The notes beneath the pieces were generated by a model, which worked only from the letters and a program-made list of their open reading frames with translations, was not told the origin of the DNA and searched no databases. This document shows positions 44,818-54,660 of a DNA stretch of 64,000 nucleotides, piece after piece; the first letter of the stretch is position 1, and the number at the start of each line of letters is the position of its first letter. A program made the translations under genes and the position numbers. The stretch is from Acidobacteriaceae bacterium (GTDB lineage Bacteria > Acidobacteriota > Terriglobia > Bryobacterales > Bryobacteraceae), in assembly GCA_019240405.1 (NCBI GenBank), contig JAFAYL010000024.1, positions 37,259 through 101,258 of the forward strand, in the 5' to 3' direction.

Positions 44818-47800
44818 GTGCGTTCACTTAAATTCAGCCGCAAAGTCTTTGCTCGAAAAGGCGCTTCGCCGCTTACTTTCGCGGCGCTTCTGGCCGCTAT
44901 ACTCGCTCAACTCTGTTTTGGGCAGTCCTTCACCTCTTCAATTACCGGCACGGTTACCGACCCAACCGGCGCCACGGTTCAGAACGCGAAGGTTGAATTG
45001 AAGGATATGGCGACCGACGATGTTCGCGATTTCACATCTGATTCGAACGGGAACTATCAATTCACCAATCTCTCTCCTGGTTCGTATCAGATTACGGCGA
45101 CAGCGTCCGGCTTCAAGACCTTCGTGCAAGACAATCTGATCCTTCAGGCCAACACCGGGGCTCACGTCAATATCTCGCTCGAACTCGGAAATACGCAACA
45201 GAAGGTCGAAGTGACTGCCTCGGCGCTGCTCGTCGATACGGAGACCGCGAATCACTCCGTCACCATGGACAGTCATCTGATCGAGGCACTCCCGAACAAT
45301 ACACGGAATCCTTTGAATTTTGTTTTTGCAGTAGCGGGTACAACACCGGCCCCTTCCGGTAGCGGCCAAACACAAAGCTACGGAACCTTCGATCAGTTGT
45401 CGAGTAATTTCGGCCTGAATGGCGGCCGAACCGGCGACGAGAATATCTTGATCGACGGCGCCCCATCCCAGGCGGTCGACTGGGGCGGCCTCATGGTGTC
45501 GCCTCTTCAAGACTCTGTGCAGGAGCAGCAGATTATCGAGAACACATACGATGCGCAATACGAGAAAGGCGGAGCCGGTGTCGTCGCGCTCATTACAAAA
45601 GGGGGCAGTACCGAATTTCACGGCGAGGCGTACGACTATTTTCAAAACTCCGCTCTCGATGCGAACAGTTGGACGAACAACAGAAACAGCGTCCCGAAGG
45701 GACAGTTTAAACAAAACCAGTTCGGGGGGAACGTCGGCGGCCCCATTCTGAAGCGGTACAACCTTTTCTTTTTTGGCGCTTATGAAGGGCTTCGGCAGCC
45801 TAACACCGTCAGCACTGGTTTGTTAACTGTTCCTACACAGGCGGAACGCAGCGGGGATTTTTCGTCGACGCTAAACTCCAGCGGCACGTTGGACGTCATC
45901 TATAATCCGTTTTCGACTACACCTGCGAACAATAGCCACGGATATACGCGGACGCCTTTTGCGGGCAACATGATTCCCAAGGGGTCGATCAATCCTGTCG
46001 GTCAAAGCATCGTAAATCTGTATCCATTGCCGAATCGCCCGGGCGTTGGCCCGAATGATCTTAATAACTATTTCGCGCAAGGCGCGGGATATTTCGAAAA
46101 CGACAAAATGGACACTCGCGTGGACTGGGAGCAGAGCGCGGTGCACAGAATGTTTGTTCGCTGGTCCGACCGGTGGCGGCAGGATCAAGTAAGTCCTTGT
46201 TTCTTTTGCAATGGCGCGGATACGGGTGTCAATCAGTACAACGACGGCTTTCAAGTAGTTTTGAACGACACTGTTACGCCTAGCCCAACCTGGGTGATCA
46301 ATTCGTATGTAGCGTATAGCCGCTGGTTGGAGCAGCACATCGGCATCAGCCAGGGTATCGACTCGTCGGCAATTGGACTATCGCCGGCTCTGTTCCAGGC
46401 GCCTCTGCTTCCAAGCATTACGGCAGATAACGGCTATGCGAGTTTGGGCAGCGGAACTTACGAGAAATTTGCGCGAACTTCCGATACCGCCCAAATCAAT
46501 CTAACGAAAGTATTCAACCGGCACACGCTGAAGTTCGGAGCCAATTTCGATAACCAACAGATCAACGTCATAAATGAGGCCGCCGGCAGCTTCGCTTTCA
46601 GCAGTGGCTTGACAGCGTGCGATCCTAACGCCGGCGGCCCGTGCAATGCGCTGCAAGCCAGCAATTCGTCCATTCTTACCGGCAACGCGATTGCCTCCAT
46701 GCTTCTCGGAACCTCGAAGGGAGGCGGGCAAGCGATTAATCTCGATCCGGCAGAGAGCCTGCGCGCTTACGGCGTTTACGTCCAGGACCAATGGCGGGTA
46801 AATTCCCGACTAACTGTAAACGTTGGATTGCGCTATGAGAACCAGCGTCCGGCAACCGAGCGTCATAATCGCCTTACCTTCTTCGATACGACGGTTGTTA
46901 ATCCCATCAGCTCGGCGTTCTCTCCGCAATACGGAGAAACCATCGCGCAGGTGTTCGGACACCCGCTCGTCGGCGGGTTCGAATACACAGGAGTCGGCGG
47001 CAATGGCCGGTATCAATGGTATCCGAATAATCACGATTTCGCTCCTCGCGCCGGAATCGCTTATAAAATTACGGACAAACTTGTCGCTCGCATGGGAGCG
47101 GGCATCTTCTTCCTTCCGCCTTCGGCTCTGATCGGCGACGACGGCGGCCAGTCGATCGGATTCAGCTCCAATACCTCATTTGTTGGTACGCAGCAGAACG
47201 GCTATTTGCCTCTGAACTTGGTCAGCAGTCCATTCCCATACGGGATTAATCAGCCAACGGGAAGTTCGCAAGGTCTCTTGACGTTGGTGGGAGGCGGCAT
47301 CAATGGAATCTGGCCGAAAGGCTCGCATCCTACGCCGTACACCGAACAGTGGAGCTTCGATCTTCAGTACCAGCTCAGTGCGCACTCCGTGTTTGAGATC
47401 GGATATAACGGCAATCGCGGTAGAAAGCTGCTCTACGGAAATATCAACCTTGACTCCGACCAGATGCCCGATCAGTTTTTGGGCTTAGGTCCGCTGCTCG
47501 ATTCTCAGGTGCCGAACCCCTTTTTCGGCGTAGTGAGCCCGAATTACTATCTCGGACAGGTTTCGACGATTGCTTATAACGAGCTATTGCGTCCCTATCC
47601 ACAATTTACGAACCTGCAATGGACTCGCTCGCTGCCAGGCGCTCGTTCAGCTTTCGATGCGCTCGAAGTGAAGTATAACCATCAGTTCAACGCTGGTTTG
47701 AGCCTGCTAATGACCTATCAGTGGTCAAAGGCGCTTGATAACGGTCCGGAAGACAACTTTGGTTGGGCGACGGGCGCAACCGAATGGCGCGACTACTACA

Positions 47801-48399
47801 ACACGATGCTTGATTACGACATCAGCACCCACGATGTCCCTCAGAGCTTTGCGACGGCACTGGTGTACGATCTGCCATACGGAAAAGGTAAGCATTGGGG
47901 AAGTAATGCCCCAGGGATCGTTCAGGAGGCCATTGGAAAGTGGCAGCTTTCTTCAGTAATAAGACTGACGAGCGGCCTGCCTGTTCCCGCCGTCACGACG
48001 GGAATGTACAACCAACTGAATAATTACGGGTATCCGGGCCCGCAGTTGCCGAATCTCGTGGGTGATCCAAAGGCGGCTAATCAAGGCCCAAATAACTGGA
48101 TCAATCCCGCTGCCTTCACTGACCTGCCCTCGATTTATATGCTTGGAAATGAGCCTCAACGCATGACACAGCTTCGGACGCGCTCGCTACGAAATGTCGA
48201 TCTCTCGGTGGCTAAGAATTTCGGGGGCGAACGGTTCCAAGCTTGGTTAAGAGCCGAATTTTTGAACGCTTTCAATTACGCGCAATACAATAGCTTTTGT
48301 GAAGACCTTTCGCAGGTCTCCTGTTTCCCATTCGGCGAAGCTTTCGGCACCGAAAACGTGCCAAGAACAATTCAGCTTAGTTTGAAGCTCGCGTTTTAG
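44818..48399 (+). CDS. TonB-dependent receptor, Oar-like (1)
   Basis: The 1193-residue outer-membrane receptor has a signal peptide (to about residue 40), an N-terminal carboxypeptidase regulatory-like beta-sandwich (SSITGTVTDPTGATVQNAKV, NLSPGSYQITATASGFKT), a plug region (DENILIDGAPSQAVDWGG, with a TonB-box-like start), and a large beta-barrel ending in a terminal Phe (SLKLAF), the usual outer-membrane signature. These Oar-like receptors take up large ligands in Acidobacteriota, usually glycans. The GTG start is preceded by AGGGGGA. It is followed by a paralogue; substrates cannot be read from sequence. Confidence 0.9.
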   Translation: MRSLKFSRKVFARKGASPLTFAALLAAILAQLCFGQSFTSSITGTVTDPTGATVQNAKVELKDMATDDVRDFTSDSNGNYQFTNLSPGSYQITATASGFKTFVQDNLILQANTGAHVNISLELGNTQQKVEVTASALLVDTETANHSVTMDSHLIEALPNNTRNPLNFVFAVAGTTPAPSGSGQTQSYGTFDQLSSNFGLNGGRTGDENILIDGAPSQAVDWGGLMVSPLQDSVQEQQIIENTYDAQYEKGGAGVVALITKGGSTEFHGEAYDYFQNSALDANSWTNNRNSVPKGQFKQNQFGGNVGGPILKRYNLFFFGAYEGLRQPNTVSTGLLTVPTQAERSGDFSSTLNSSGTLDVIYNPFSTTPANNSHGYTRTPFAGNMIPKGSINPVGQSIVNLYPLPNRPGVGPNDLNNYFAQGAGYFENDKMDTRVDWEQSAVHRMFVRWSDRWRQDQVSPCFFCNGADTGVNQYNDGFQVVLNDTVTPSPTWVINSYVAYSRWLEQHIGISQGIDSSAIGLSPALFQAPLLPSITADNGYASLGSGTYEKFARTSDTAQINLTKVFNRHTLKFGANFDNQQINVINEAAGSFAFSSGLTACDPNAGGPCNALQASNSSILTGNAIASMLLGTSKGGGQAINLDPAESLRAYGVYVQDQWRVNSRLTVNVGLRYENQRPATERHNRLTFFDTTVVNPISSAFSPQYGETIAQVFGHPLVGGFEYTGVGGNGRYQWYPNNHDFAPRAGIAYKITDKLVARMGAGIFFLPPSALIGDDGGQSIGFSSNTSFVGTQQNGYLPLNLVSSPFPYGINQPTGSSQGLLTLVGGGINGIWPKGSHPTPYTEQWSFDLQYQLSAHSVFEIGYNGNRGRKLLYGNINLDSDQMPDQFLGLGPLLDSQVPNPFFGVVSPNYYLGQVSTIAYNELLRPYPQFTNLQWTRSLPGARSAFDALEVKYNHQFNAGLSLLMTYQWSKALDNGPEDNFGWATGATEWRDYYNTMLDYDISTHDVPQSFATALVYDLPYGKGKHWGSNAPGIVQEAIGKWQLSSVIRLTSGLPVPAVTTGMYNQLNNYGYPGPQLPNLVGDPKAANQGPNNWINPAAFTDLPSIYMLGNEPQRMTQLRTRSLRNVDLSVAKNFGGERFQAWLRAEFLNAFNYAQYNSFCEDLSQVSCFPFGEAFGTENVPRTIQLSLKLAF

Positions 48400-48434
48400 T
48401 TCGGCGATTTACCTAGAATTTATCGGAAATTTAT

Positions 48435-48483
48435 TTGATGGCCCCAAACCCCATGTCCTATACTCGGTTTAAACAAGGGGCCA
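48435..48483 (+). promoter_or_regulatory. predicted promoter and inverted repeat of second TonB receptor
   Basis: TTGATG (48435-48440) and TATACT (48459-48464) are separated by 18 bp, a good sigma-70 type promoter. An inverted repeat TGGCCCC (48439-48445) / GGGGCCA (48477-48483), with an inner AAACC/GGTTT pair, flanks the -10 and the Shine-Dalgarno AAGGGG, so it may be an operator or an overlapping regulatory site. Prediction only. Confidence 0.5.
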
Positions 48484-48487
48484 TTAA

Positions 48488-51400
48488 ATGTTCAAGAAAT
48501 TCTTTGCGGCGCTAATTGTCGCCCTTTTCACAGTTCTTGCTACTTCCGTTGCTCTCGCGCAAGCTGTATCGGGCAACATCTTCGGAACCATTCAGGACGC
48601 TTCAGGTGCCGTGCTTCCGAACGCGACCATCACGATTACGGATCTTGATCGCGGAACCATCTTCCACACGCAAAGCAATCAGGATGGCAATTACGAGCAG
48701 ACACATCTGCTGGCAGGCCGCTACCAGGTAAAAATCGAAAGCCCGGGGCTTGCTGCGTTCACCGCCGACGCCACCGTCGAGGTGAACGCGACTACGCGCC
48801 TCGACGCAACGCTGCGGCCAGGCAATGTAGCGACTACCGTCGAGGTCACGGATGTCACTCCATTGCTGACCACCGATCGCGCGGAAGTCGCAACCACCTT
48901 CACGGGCGGGCAAGTCGAGCAGCTTCCCGTGTTAGATCGTAATGTCACGAATCTACTGCTGGTTGTCCCCGGAACTCAACTGAACACTTGGCAGCATTCT
49001 GCTGCCGAGAACCCGCAGCAGGGCATTCAAGCGAACGTAAACGGACAGTTCTTTACTGCGAATGGTTATCTGCTTGACGGCACCGAAAACGATAGCGCGA
49101 TCCTCGGGATCGCCGTGATCAATCCCAATATCGACGCGCTGCAAGAGTTCAAGGTCAGTACCAGCAACTACGATGCGGAGTTTGGCGCGGCCTCGGGAGC
49201 GTTGGTTCAGGCAACGACAAAATCTGGCACCAATCAGTGGCATGGATCGCTTTTTGAGTTCTTGCGCAATGACCTGACAAACGCGACGAATCCCTTCACC
49301 GGCATCAATCCACCGCTGCGATGGAATCAGTTCGGCGGATCCGTTGGCGCGCCGATTCTGCATGACAGGCTCTTTGGCTTTTTCGATTACCAAGGCACGC
49401 GGCGACGCAATGGAGGCTCGCTGGTCACAACCGTGCCGACGGCGGCTGAAAGAGGCGGGGATCTCACTGGCTTGCTCGGAGATTATATCTGCGCAAACGG
49501 AACTGTTTCCGCAACTCCGTGCGCCTCGCCTGCGCTCGTGACAACTACGGAAGGCGCATCCGTTCCCGCGCAGGCTGGAATGGTGTTCGATCCCAATACT
49601 GGCAATCCTGCCACCGGCACCGGACGAGAAGTATTCTCAAGCAACGGAGTAGTCAACATTATTCCTGTTGCAGCGCCGATGGGCAAGCTGCTCTCATTGC
49701 TTCCGCTTCCGAACAACGGCCCGGGTATTGTGAATAATTACATCAGCTCGGGTGTTCAACGATTCGACACCGATCAATACGATGGCCGTGTGGATTACAA
49801 CTGGACCACCAAGACGCACATCTTTGACCGTTACACAATCGCCGATTTCAACAACTACTCGCCGGCAGCATTCGGGGATGTGGCGGGAGGCCCCTCCGCG
49901 TTCAGTTTTTCAGGCGATTCGATAGATCGAAACCAAAGCCTCGCGGTTGGACTCGACCATACGTTCAGTCCAACGTTTATCACCGATGCGCGTTTCGGTT
50001 TTTATCGCTATCGCATCCGTGTACAGCCGAACGGAGTGGGCACCACTCCTGCCACTGACGCAGGAATTCCCGGCCTGAATACCGGTTCCCCGGCAACCAG
50101 CGGCATGCCCGCTTTCTACATCAATGGAAATGGCGGCTTCAATTTCGGATATTCACTCAATGTGAATCAGTGCAACTGCCCTTTGAGGGAGACCGAAAAC
50201 CAATTTCAATGGGTGAACAATTGGACGAAAATCCTGAGCAATCACACGCTGAAATTCGGAGTCGATGTTCGCCGCGGACAGCAGCAGCGCATCCCGAGCG
50301 ACTCACACCGTTCGGGTGAGATTACTTTCAACGATTCGACAACCGGCGACCCAGTTCTCGATACACTCGCCGGAGGCGTCGTATCAACAGGATCCGCGAT
50401 CGGCTCCTATTTGCTCGGTTACCCGAGCAATTTTTCCCGGTATTTCACCGGCTCGAATTACTATCCGGGATTGCGGGAAACGCGCATGTTTTTCTACGGA
50501 CAGGACTCCTGGCGCGTCACCCCGAAACTGACGGTAAACTACGGTTTGCGCTGGGAAAATTATCTGCCCCAAGTCGCGGCGAAGCCCGGCGGAGCCGGCA
50601 GCTTCGATCCTTCAACAGGTGAGGTGCTCGCAGCAGGTATCGGATCGGTTCCTCGGAACCTGGGAGTGAAGCCGTACAATCTCGGGTTCGCACCGCGCAT
50701 TGGAATCGCTTATCAAGCTGACGAGAAGACCGTCATTCGAACAGGCTACGGAATCAGTTTCAATCCCGGTGGATTGGGTTCGGTATTCGGCCAGGGGGCA
50801 GACTACAATCCGCCCATCGTCAATCCGCAGGTCGTGAATCAGCCTAACCCTTACGTTCCTGATTTCTATCTGATCAACGGACCACCCACTCCGGCCAACC
50901 CGCCAGTCGGCGCAAACGGCCGCTATCCGCTCCCCGTCGGAATCGGCATCAATTATTTCACTTGGCCGCTTGATGCATATCGCATCCCAGAGGCTTACTT
51001 CTGGAATTTCACGGTGCAGCGCCGCTTCGCTTCTGATCTTGCGCTCGAGGTCGCGTATATCGGAAATGTGGGCCGCCACCTCACTGAAGAAATCAATGAG
51101 AACCAAGCCATCCCCGGGCCGGGCGATTTTAATCCGCGCCGTCCGTTTTTCATACGCTACGGTCTGCCGCAAGGTATCTATCAATACTGCAATTGCGACA
51201 CGTCGAGCTATAACGCGCTTCAGACGAAGTTGCTAAAGCAGTTCTCGCGCGGGCTCGACTTCCTGCTGACGTACACATGGTCAAAAGCCATGACCAATAC
51301 CGAAGGAGGCAGCAATTTCGGAAACGCTTACGATATTCAAGCCGACCACGCGCCGGCCTCGTGGGATCGCGAGCATATGGTTACGCTCCAGCACGATTGG

Positions 51401-51919
51401 GATCTGCCATTCGGGCGCAACCGGCATTGGACTCTCGGCAACAATGCTATTGCCGACGCGGTGCTTGGCGGCTGGAGACTGAGCGGAACCCATACCTGGG
51501 GAACTGGCTTGCCGTTTACGCCTCAGGTTGCAAACGCGCCGCTCTTGAACGCCGATTTCGCCCAAGTCCGCGCCGATCTCATCGGGAACCCGAATCTGCC
51601 GAATCCGAGTGCGGGTTTGTGGTTCAATCCGGCTGCATACACCGAGCCGCGTCAGCCTTTCCGGAACGGAACGGCAGGGCGCAATTCATTACGTGGTCCA
51701 AGTCTTGCGGTATCGAATCTATCGCTTGCGAAAAACTTTATACCGAGCGAGCGCTTCTCGCTCGAGCTGAGGGCCGACGCATTTAACGTGTTTAATCACG
51801 TCAATCTCGGCTTGCCGAATAACGGAACTGTCTATATCGACGAGAGCAATGCAGGACAAATCACGAGCATTCAGGTGCCGATGCGCCAGATGCAGTTCGG
51901 CCTGCATCTCCAGTTTTAA
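48488..51919 (+). CDS. TonB-dependent receptor, Oar-like (2)
   Basis: The 1143-residue paralogue of the preceding receptor has a signal peptide (KFFAALIVALFTVLATSVALA), a carboxypeptidase-regulatory domain (SGNIFGTIQDASGAVLPNAT), a plug (FFTANGYLLDGTENDSAILG) and a barrel ending in LHLQF. The two receptors differ clearly in sequence, so they are an old duplication and not recent copies. Own promoter: see 48435-48483. Start ATG 48488 with AAGGGG about 10 bp upstream. Presumably energised by the TonB encoded at 54840-55844. Confidence 0.9.
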   Translation: MFKKFFAALIVALFTVLATSVALAQAVSGNIFGTIQDASGAVLPNATITITDLDRGTIFHTQSNQDGNYEQTHLLAGRYQVKIESPGLAAFTADATVEVNATTRLDATLRPGNVATTVEVTDVTPLLTTDRAEVATTFTGGQVEQLPVLDRNVTNLLLVVPGTQLNTWQHSAAENPQQGIQANVNGQFFTANGYLLDGTENDSAILGIAVINPNIDALQEFKVSTSNYDAEFGAASGALVQATTKSGTNQWHGSLFEFLRNDLTNATNPFTGINPPLRWNQFGGSVGAPILHDRLFGFFDYQGTRRRNGGSLVTTVPTAAERGGDLTGLLGDYICANGTVSATPCASPALVTTTEGASVPAQAGMVFDPNTGNPATGTGREVFSSNGVVNIIPVAAPMGKLLSLLPLPNNGPGIVNNYISSGVQRFDTDQYDGRVDYNWTTKTHIFDRYTIADFNNYSPAAFGDVAGGPSAFSFSGDSIDRNQSLAVGLDHTFSPTFITDARFGFYRYRIRVQPNGVGTTPATDAGIPGLNTGSPATSGMPAFYINGNGGFNFGYSLNVNQCNCPLRETENQFQWVNNWTKILSNHTLKFGVDVRRGQQQRIPSDSHRSGEITFNDSTTGDPVLDTLAGGVVSTGSAIGSYLLGYPSNFSRYFTGSNYYPGLRETRMFFYGQDSWRVTPKLTVNYGLRWENYLPQVAAKPGGAGSFDPSTGEVLAAGIGSVPRNLGVKPYNLGFAPRIGIAYQADEKTVIRTGYGISFNPGGLGSVFGQGADYNPPIVNPQVVNQPNPYVPDFYLINGPPTPANPPVGANGRYPLPVGIGINYFTWPLDAYRIPEAYFWNFTVQRRFASDLALEVAYIGNVGRHLTEEINENQAIPGPGDFNPRRPFFIRYGLPQGIYQYCNCDTSSYNALQTKLLKQFSRGLDFLLTYTWSKAMTNTEGGSNFGNAYDIQADHAPASWDREHMVTLQHDWDLPFGRNRHWTLGNNAIADAVLGGWRLSGTHTWGTGLPFTPQVANAPLLNADFAQVRADLIGNPNLPNPSAGLWFNPAAYTEPRQPFRNGTAGRNSLRGPSLAVSNLSLAKNFIPSERFSLELRADAFNVFNHVNLGLPNNGTVYIDESNAGQITSIQVPMRQMQFGLHLQF

Positions 51920-51925
51920 GCTGGA

Positions 51926-53152
51926 TCAGTAAACGGCGCGGTTCTGTTCCGTGCCTTTCGACGCAAGTGAAAACCGGGGCTCAATTGCGGGAGTCGCCGC
52001 GCCGGTGACTCGCGCCGCTGTATATTCGCCTACGGCTGGTCCGTGCTTGAAACCGTGACCCGAACCACCGCCCGCGATCCATACATTGTCAAACGCGGGG
52101 TGCCGGTCAATCACGAAATCGCCGTTTGACGTGTTCTCGTATTGGCAAACACGCGAGTCCACAATCGGGCAGTTCGCCAGTGCAGGAAAGCGCTCTGAAA
52201 CATACTCGCGTGCCGCGGCAACTTTTTCCGGGCTCGCGAAGCGATTCACGCTGTCGGGATCGATCTCTGGTCCATGCTTGTCGAACGCAACTTTGAAGCC
52301 GCGGCTCTCGAGATCCGGGAAGCCGTACATCCCGCGATCGTCGCTGAAATCGATCCATACCGGCATTTGTGGCGGCTCGAAGCGGCGATCCCCCGGCGGA
52401 ATTCCGAAGAAAAAAACTTCCTGCCGTGTGGGGAAGATTCGTTTCCCAAGTACATCGGGAAACACTTTGCCGAGCCAGGGACCACAAGCGAAAACAAATG
52501 CGTCGCCGCTAATTGCTCTGCCGTCTTTCGTTTCGATGTGCTGCAGGCGTCCTTTGCCTTCGGGCGTTCGAATCGCTGCATGTTCGTAGCTCCCTCCATC
52601 GCGCACAAACTGCGCAACGACAGCTTGCACCGCCTGCCGCGCCATCAGCGCACCGCTGTTCGGTTCGAAGATTGCGTCGACGTTATCCCCCACCTGGAAC
52701 TGCGGATAGCGTTGCTTGAGCTCGGCAGGCGACAAATGCTCGAATTTGATGCCCAATTTTTCAAGCGCTTCGCGGCTCTCCCGCGCGTACGCATTGCCTG
52801 TTCTTGCGAGCCACAATACGCCGGTGCGCGCCAGCAAATTGCGGCCCGTTCGCGCAAAGAATTCCTCCCATAACGTCATCGAGCGGAGAGCCATTTTCGA
52901 GTAGACCTCATCTTTTCCATACGACGCGCGAATGATGCGTGATTCTCCGCCCGAGCTCGCGCGACTGCTCGCCGGCCCATACTCGTCGAGCAGCGTGACT
53001 TTGTTTCCCGTGCGTCTGAGATGATACGCCGTCCATGCGCCGAAGACGCCTGCGCCGACCACGACATATACTTGCATTTGTGAACTCATATTGGGGACAG
53101 CCGCCATTGCTAGCGACTCGATCAACTCCCGGCGGCTTATCGAAAAGCTCAT
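51926..53152 (-). CDS. sarcosine-oxidase-like FAD-dependent oxidoreductase
   Basis: The 408-residue protein resembles monomeric sarcosine/N-methyl amino acid oxidases. It has the FAD loop VVVGAGVFGAWTAYHLRRTG, the RIIRASYGKDE segment, and near the C-terminus RVCQYENTSNGDFVIDRHP, in which Cys336 matches the covalent flavin-attachment cysteine, followed by GGGSGHGFKHGPAVGE. An N-terminal Tat-like SRRELIESLAMAAVP implies export. The substrate is probably an N-methylated amino acid or similar amine, not determined. ATG 53152 is used because the signal fits; the frame opens at 53167. Confidence 0.8.
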   Translation of the reverse strand: MSFSISRRELIESLAMAAVPNMSSQMQVYVVVGAGVFGAWTAYHLRRTGNKVTLLDEYGPASSRASSGGESRIIRASYGKDEVYSKMALRSMTLWEEFFARTGRNLLARTGVLWLARTGNAYARESREALEKLGIKFEHLSPAELKQRYPQFQVGDNVDAIFEPNSGALMARQAVQAVVAQFVRDGGSYEHAAIRTPEGKGRLQHIETKDGRAISGDAFVFACGPWLGKVFPDVLGKRIFPTRQEVFFFGIPPGDRRFEPPQMPVWIDFSDDRGMYGFPDLESRGFKVAFDKHGPEIDPDSVNRFASPEKVAAAREYVSERFPALANCPIVDSRVCQYENTSNGDFVIDRHPAFDNVWIAGGGSGHGFKHGPAVGEYTAARVTGAATPAIEPRFSLASKGTEQNRAVY

Positions 53153-53196
53153 TCCTTTAGTTATCACGGAGCGGAGGACCCCGCCGAAAAAGTTAA

Positions 53197-53224
53197 GGGC
53201 TGGAAGGGTTCACCCTCCAGCCCT
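53197..53224 (-). terminator. rho-independent terminator of the 439-residue-frame gene
   Basis: The hairpin AGGGCTGGAGGG / CCCTTCCAGCCC (minus strand, 4-base loop, one bulged position) is followed on the minus strand by TTAACTTTTT. It lies 29 bp after the stop of the Tyr/Gly-rich gene and just upstream of the flavoprotein start, so the two are separate units. Confidence 0.8.
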
Positions 53225-53252
53225 GCGGACCTTATCAATAAAATCTTAGAAT

Positions 53253-54533
53253 CTAACGCCGGGCGCCGCCACCACCGTGGGCGAATCCACCAGCCGAGCC
53301 GCGGCCGACACCAGCGGCAGAGCCACGACCGGCACTACCCGCGAATCCACCTATGCCTCCGCGCCCGACAAAGCCGCGGCCCTCAAAACCACGACCGCCG
53401 AATCCTCCGCGGCCGTAGAATCCTCGGCCATAGTATCCGCGATAGTAATGGCCGCCCCACCAGTAGCCGGGACCGAAGTAGAATCCAAATCCCGGACCCC
53501 AGTAGTAGGGATAGCCATAGGCGTAGTAAGGATAGGGATAGCCGTAATAAGGGTACGGATAGCCGTAGTTGTAACCGTAATAGGGCGGAGGCGCAGGGCC
53601 GTTTTGCGCGTATTGCTGAGGTCCGCGACCATTGTTGTTCTGGTCATATTCGTTAGGTTCTACGTAACGAAACGCCTGCTGAGAATTGGCTGTAGAAAAC
53701 GTGATTGGCGCTTCAATCCGGAAGGTCAGGATCTGTTCGGGATAGATCACGCTGGGGCGGCCACGGGTGACCAACACGCCCACGGTGGCTACCAGGGCTC
53801 CAGCGCCAGCGCCGATCGCTGCTCCACGCCCCCAGTCGGCAGCCGCACCAATCGCCGCCCCTAAAGCAGTGGTGCCTGCAATCGCGGCAGCATCTCTGCC
53901 AACTGACGTCGGTCCGCTGCGGCTAATCAATTGTGACTGGATCGAGACCTGCTGGCCGTCAACCAAGGTTATGTCCGTAAGCTGAACGCCCAGACGCGCG
54001 ACTCCTTCTACGCGGCCGGCTTTCTTGGCCTCGACGACGCGACCGGCGAGCGTTTGTCCGGGCTCGGCAACAACAATTCCGTCGACCACGATCGGCCGTA
54101 CCAATGTTGCGGTAAACGCATCGCCCGCCTGATTCTTATCAGATGACAGCATCTGGTTGACTCGAACAGTGATGAAAGTACCCGACTTGATCGTCAATTG
54201 CGCCGGTATTTGATAGTCGGGCGCATTGTCGTAATTGGACGAATTGTTGTTTGACTGGTCGGGAGGCGGAGTCGGCTGGTTGTAATCAGGCTGCTGGTTG
54301 TTGCCAGAATGGTTGTAATTCGGCTGATTATCGCCGGGCGCCGGAGCCAGATTCTGATCTGTTGGCGAAGGCTGATTCTGATCGGCTTGAGCCTGCTGCT
54401 GCTGCGGATCGTCTACGCGCGGCCAGCCGTTCGTCGCGGAATTCTGTGCGTATACAAGAGGTGACGCGGCTAACAAAACGAATGGAAGAAAATAGGCCGC
54501 AGTCCGAAATGGTGTTTTCATAAAGCTCTTCAT
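53253..54533 (-). CDS. secreted TrbI-like-core protein with Tyr/Gly-rich C-terminus
   Basis: The 426-residue exported protein (signal peptide MKSFMKTPFRTAAYFL..) has a Gln/Asn/Pro-rich linker (residues 30-110) and a beta-rich core (IPAQLTIKSGTFITVRVNQM, AEPGQTLAGRVVEAKKAG, IQSQLISRSGP) of the kind seen in TrbI/conjugation-like and similar exported proteins. A glycine zipper follows (GAAIGAAADWGRGAAIGAGA), and the C-terminus is nearly all Tyr, Gly, Pro, Arg, Phe and Trp. The function is unknown; the C-terminus could self-associate. I use ATG 54533 with GAGGG 7 bp upstream; longer starts at 54545 and 54572 are possible. The terminator lies downstream. Confidence 0.6.
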   Translation of the reverse strand: MKSFMKTPFRTAAYFLPFVLLAASPLVYAQNSATNGWPRVDDPQQQQAQADQNQPSPTDQNLAPAPGDNQPNYNHSGNNQQPDYNQPTPPPDQSNNNSSNYDNAPDYQIPAQLTIKSGTFITVRVNQMLSSDKNQAGDAFTATLVRPIVVDGIVVAEPGQTLAGRVVEAKKAGRVEGVARLGVQLTDITLVDGQQVSIQSQLISRSGPTSVGRDAAAIAGTTALGAAIGAAADWGRGAAIGAGAGALVATVGVLVTRGRPSVIYPEQILTFRIEAPITFSTANSQQAFRYVEPNEYDQNNNGRGPQQYAQNGPAPPPYYGYNYGYPYPYYGYPYPYYAYGYPYYWGPGFGFYFGPGYWWGGHYYRGYYGRGFYGRGGFGGRGFEGRGFVGRGGIGGFAGSAGRGSAAGVGRGSAGGFAHGGGGARR

Positions 54534-54660
54534 GACTGCCCTCATTAGGTGTCGACGAAAAGGATATTGCACGCGTTTCGCCAGTTCAAACTAATAAAAG
54601 CAAAAGAGTTAGCTGCGGCTATCCCGGTTGCATTGCACCGCCGATGGTGGTTTTGGGCCA

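Noticed and set aside
53277..53864. 195-residue plus-strand frame
   Set aside because: Antisense to the Gly/Tyr-rich coding region; low-complexity composition explains the open frame.
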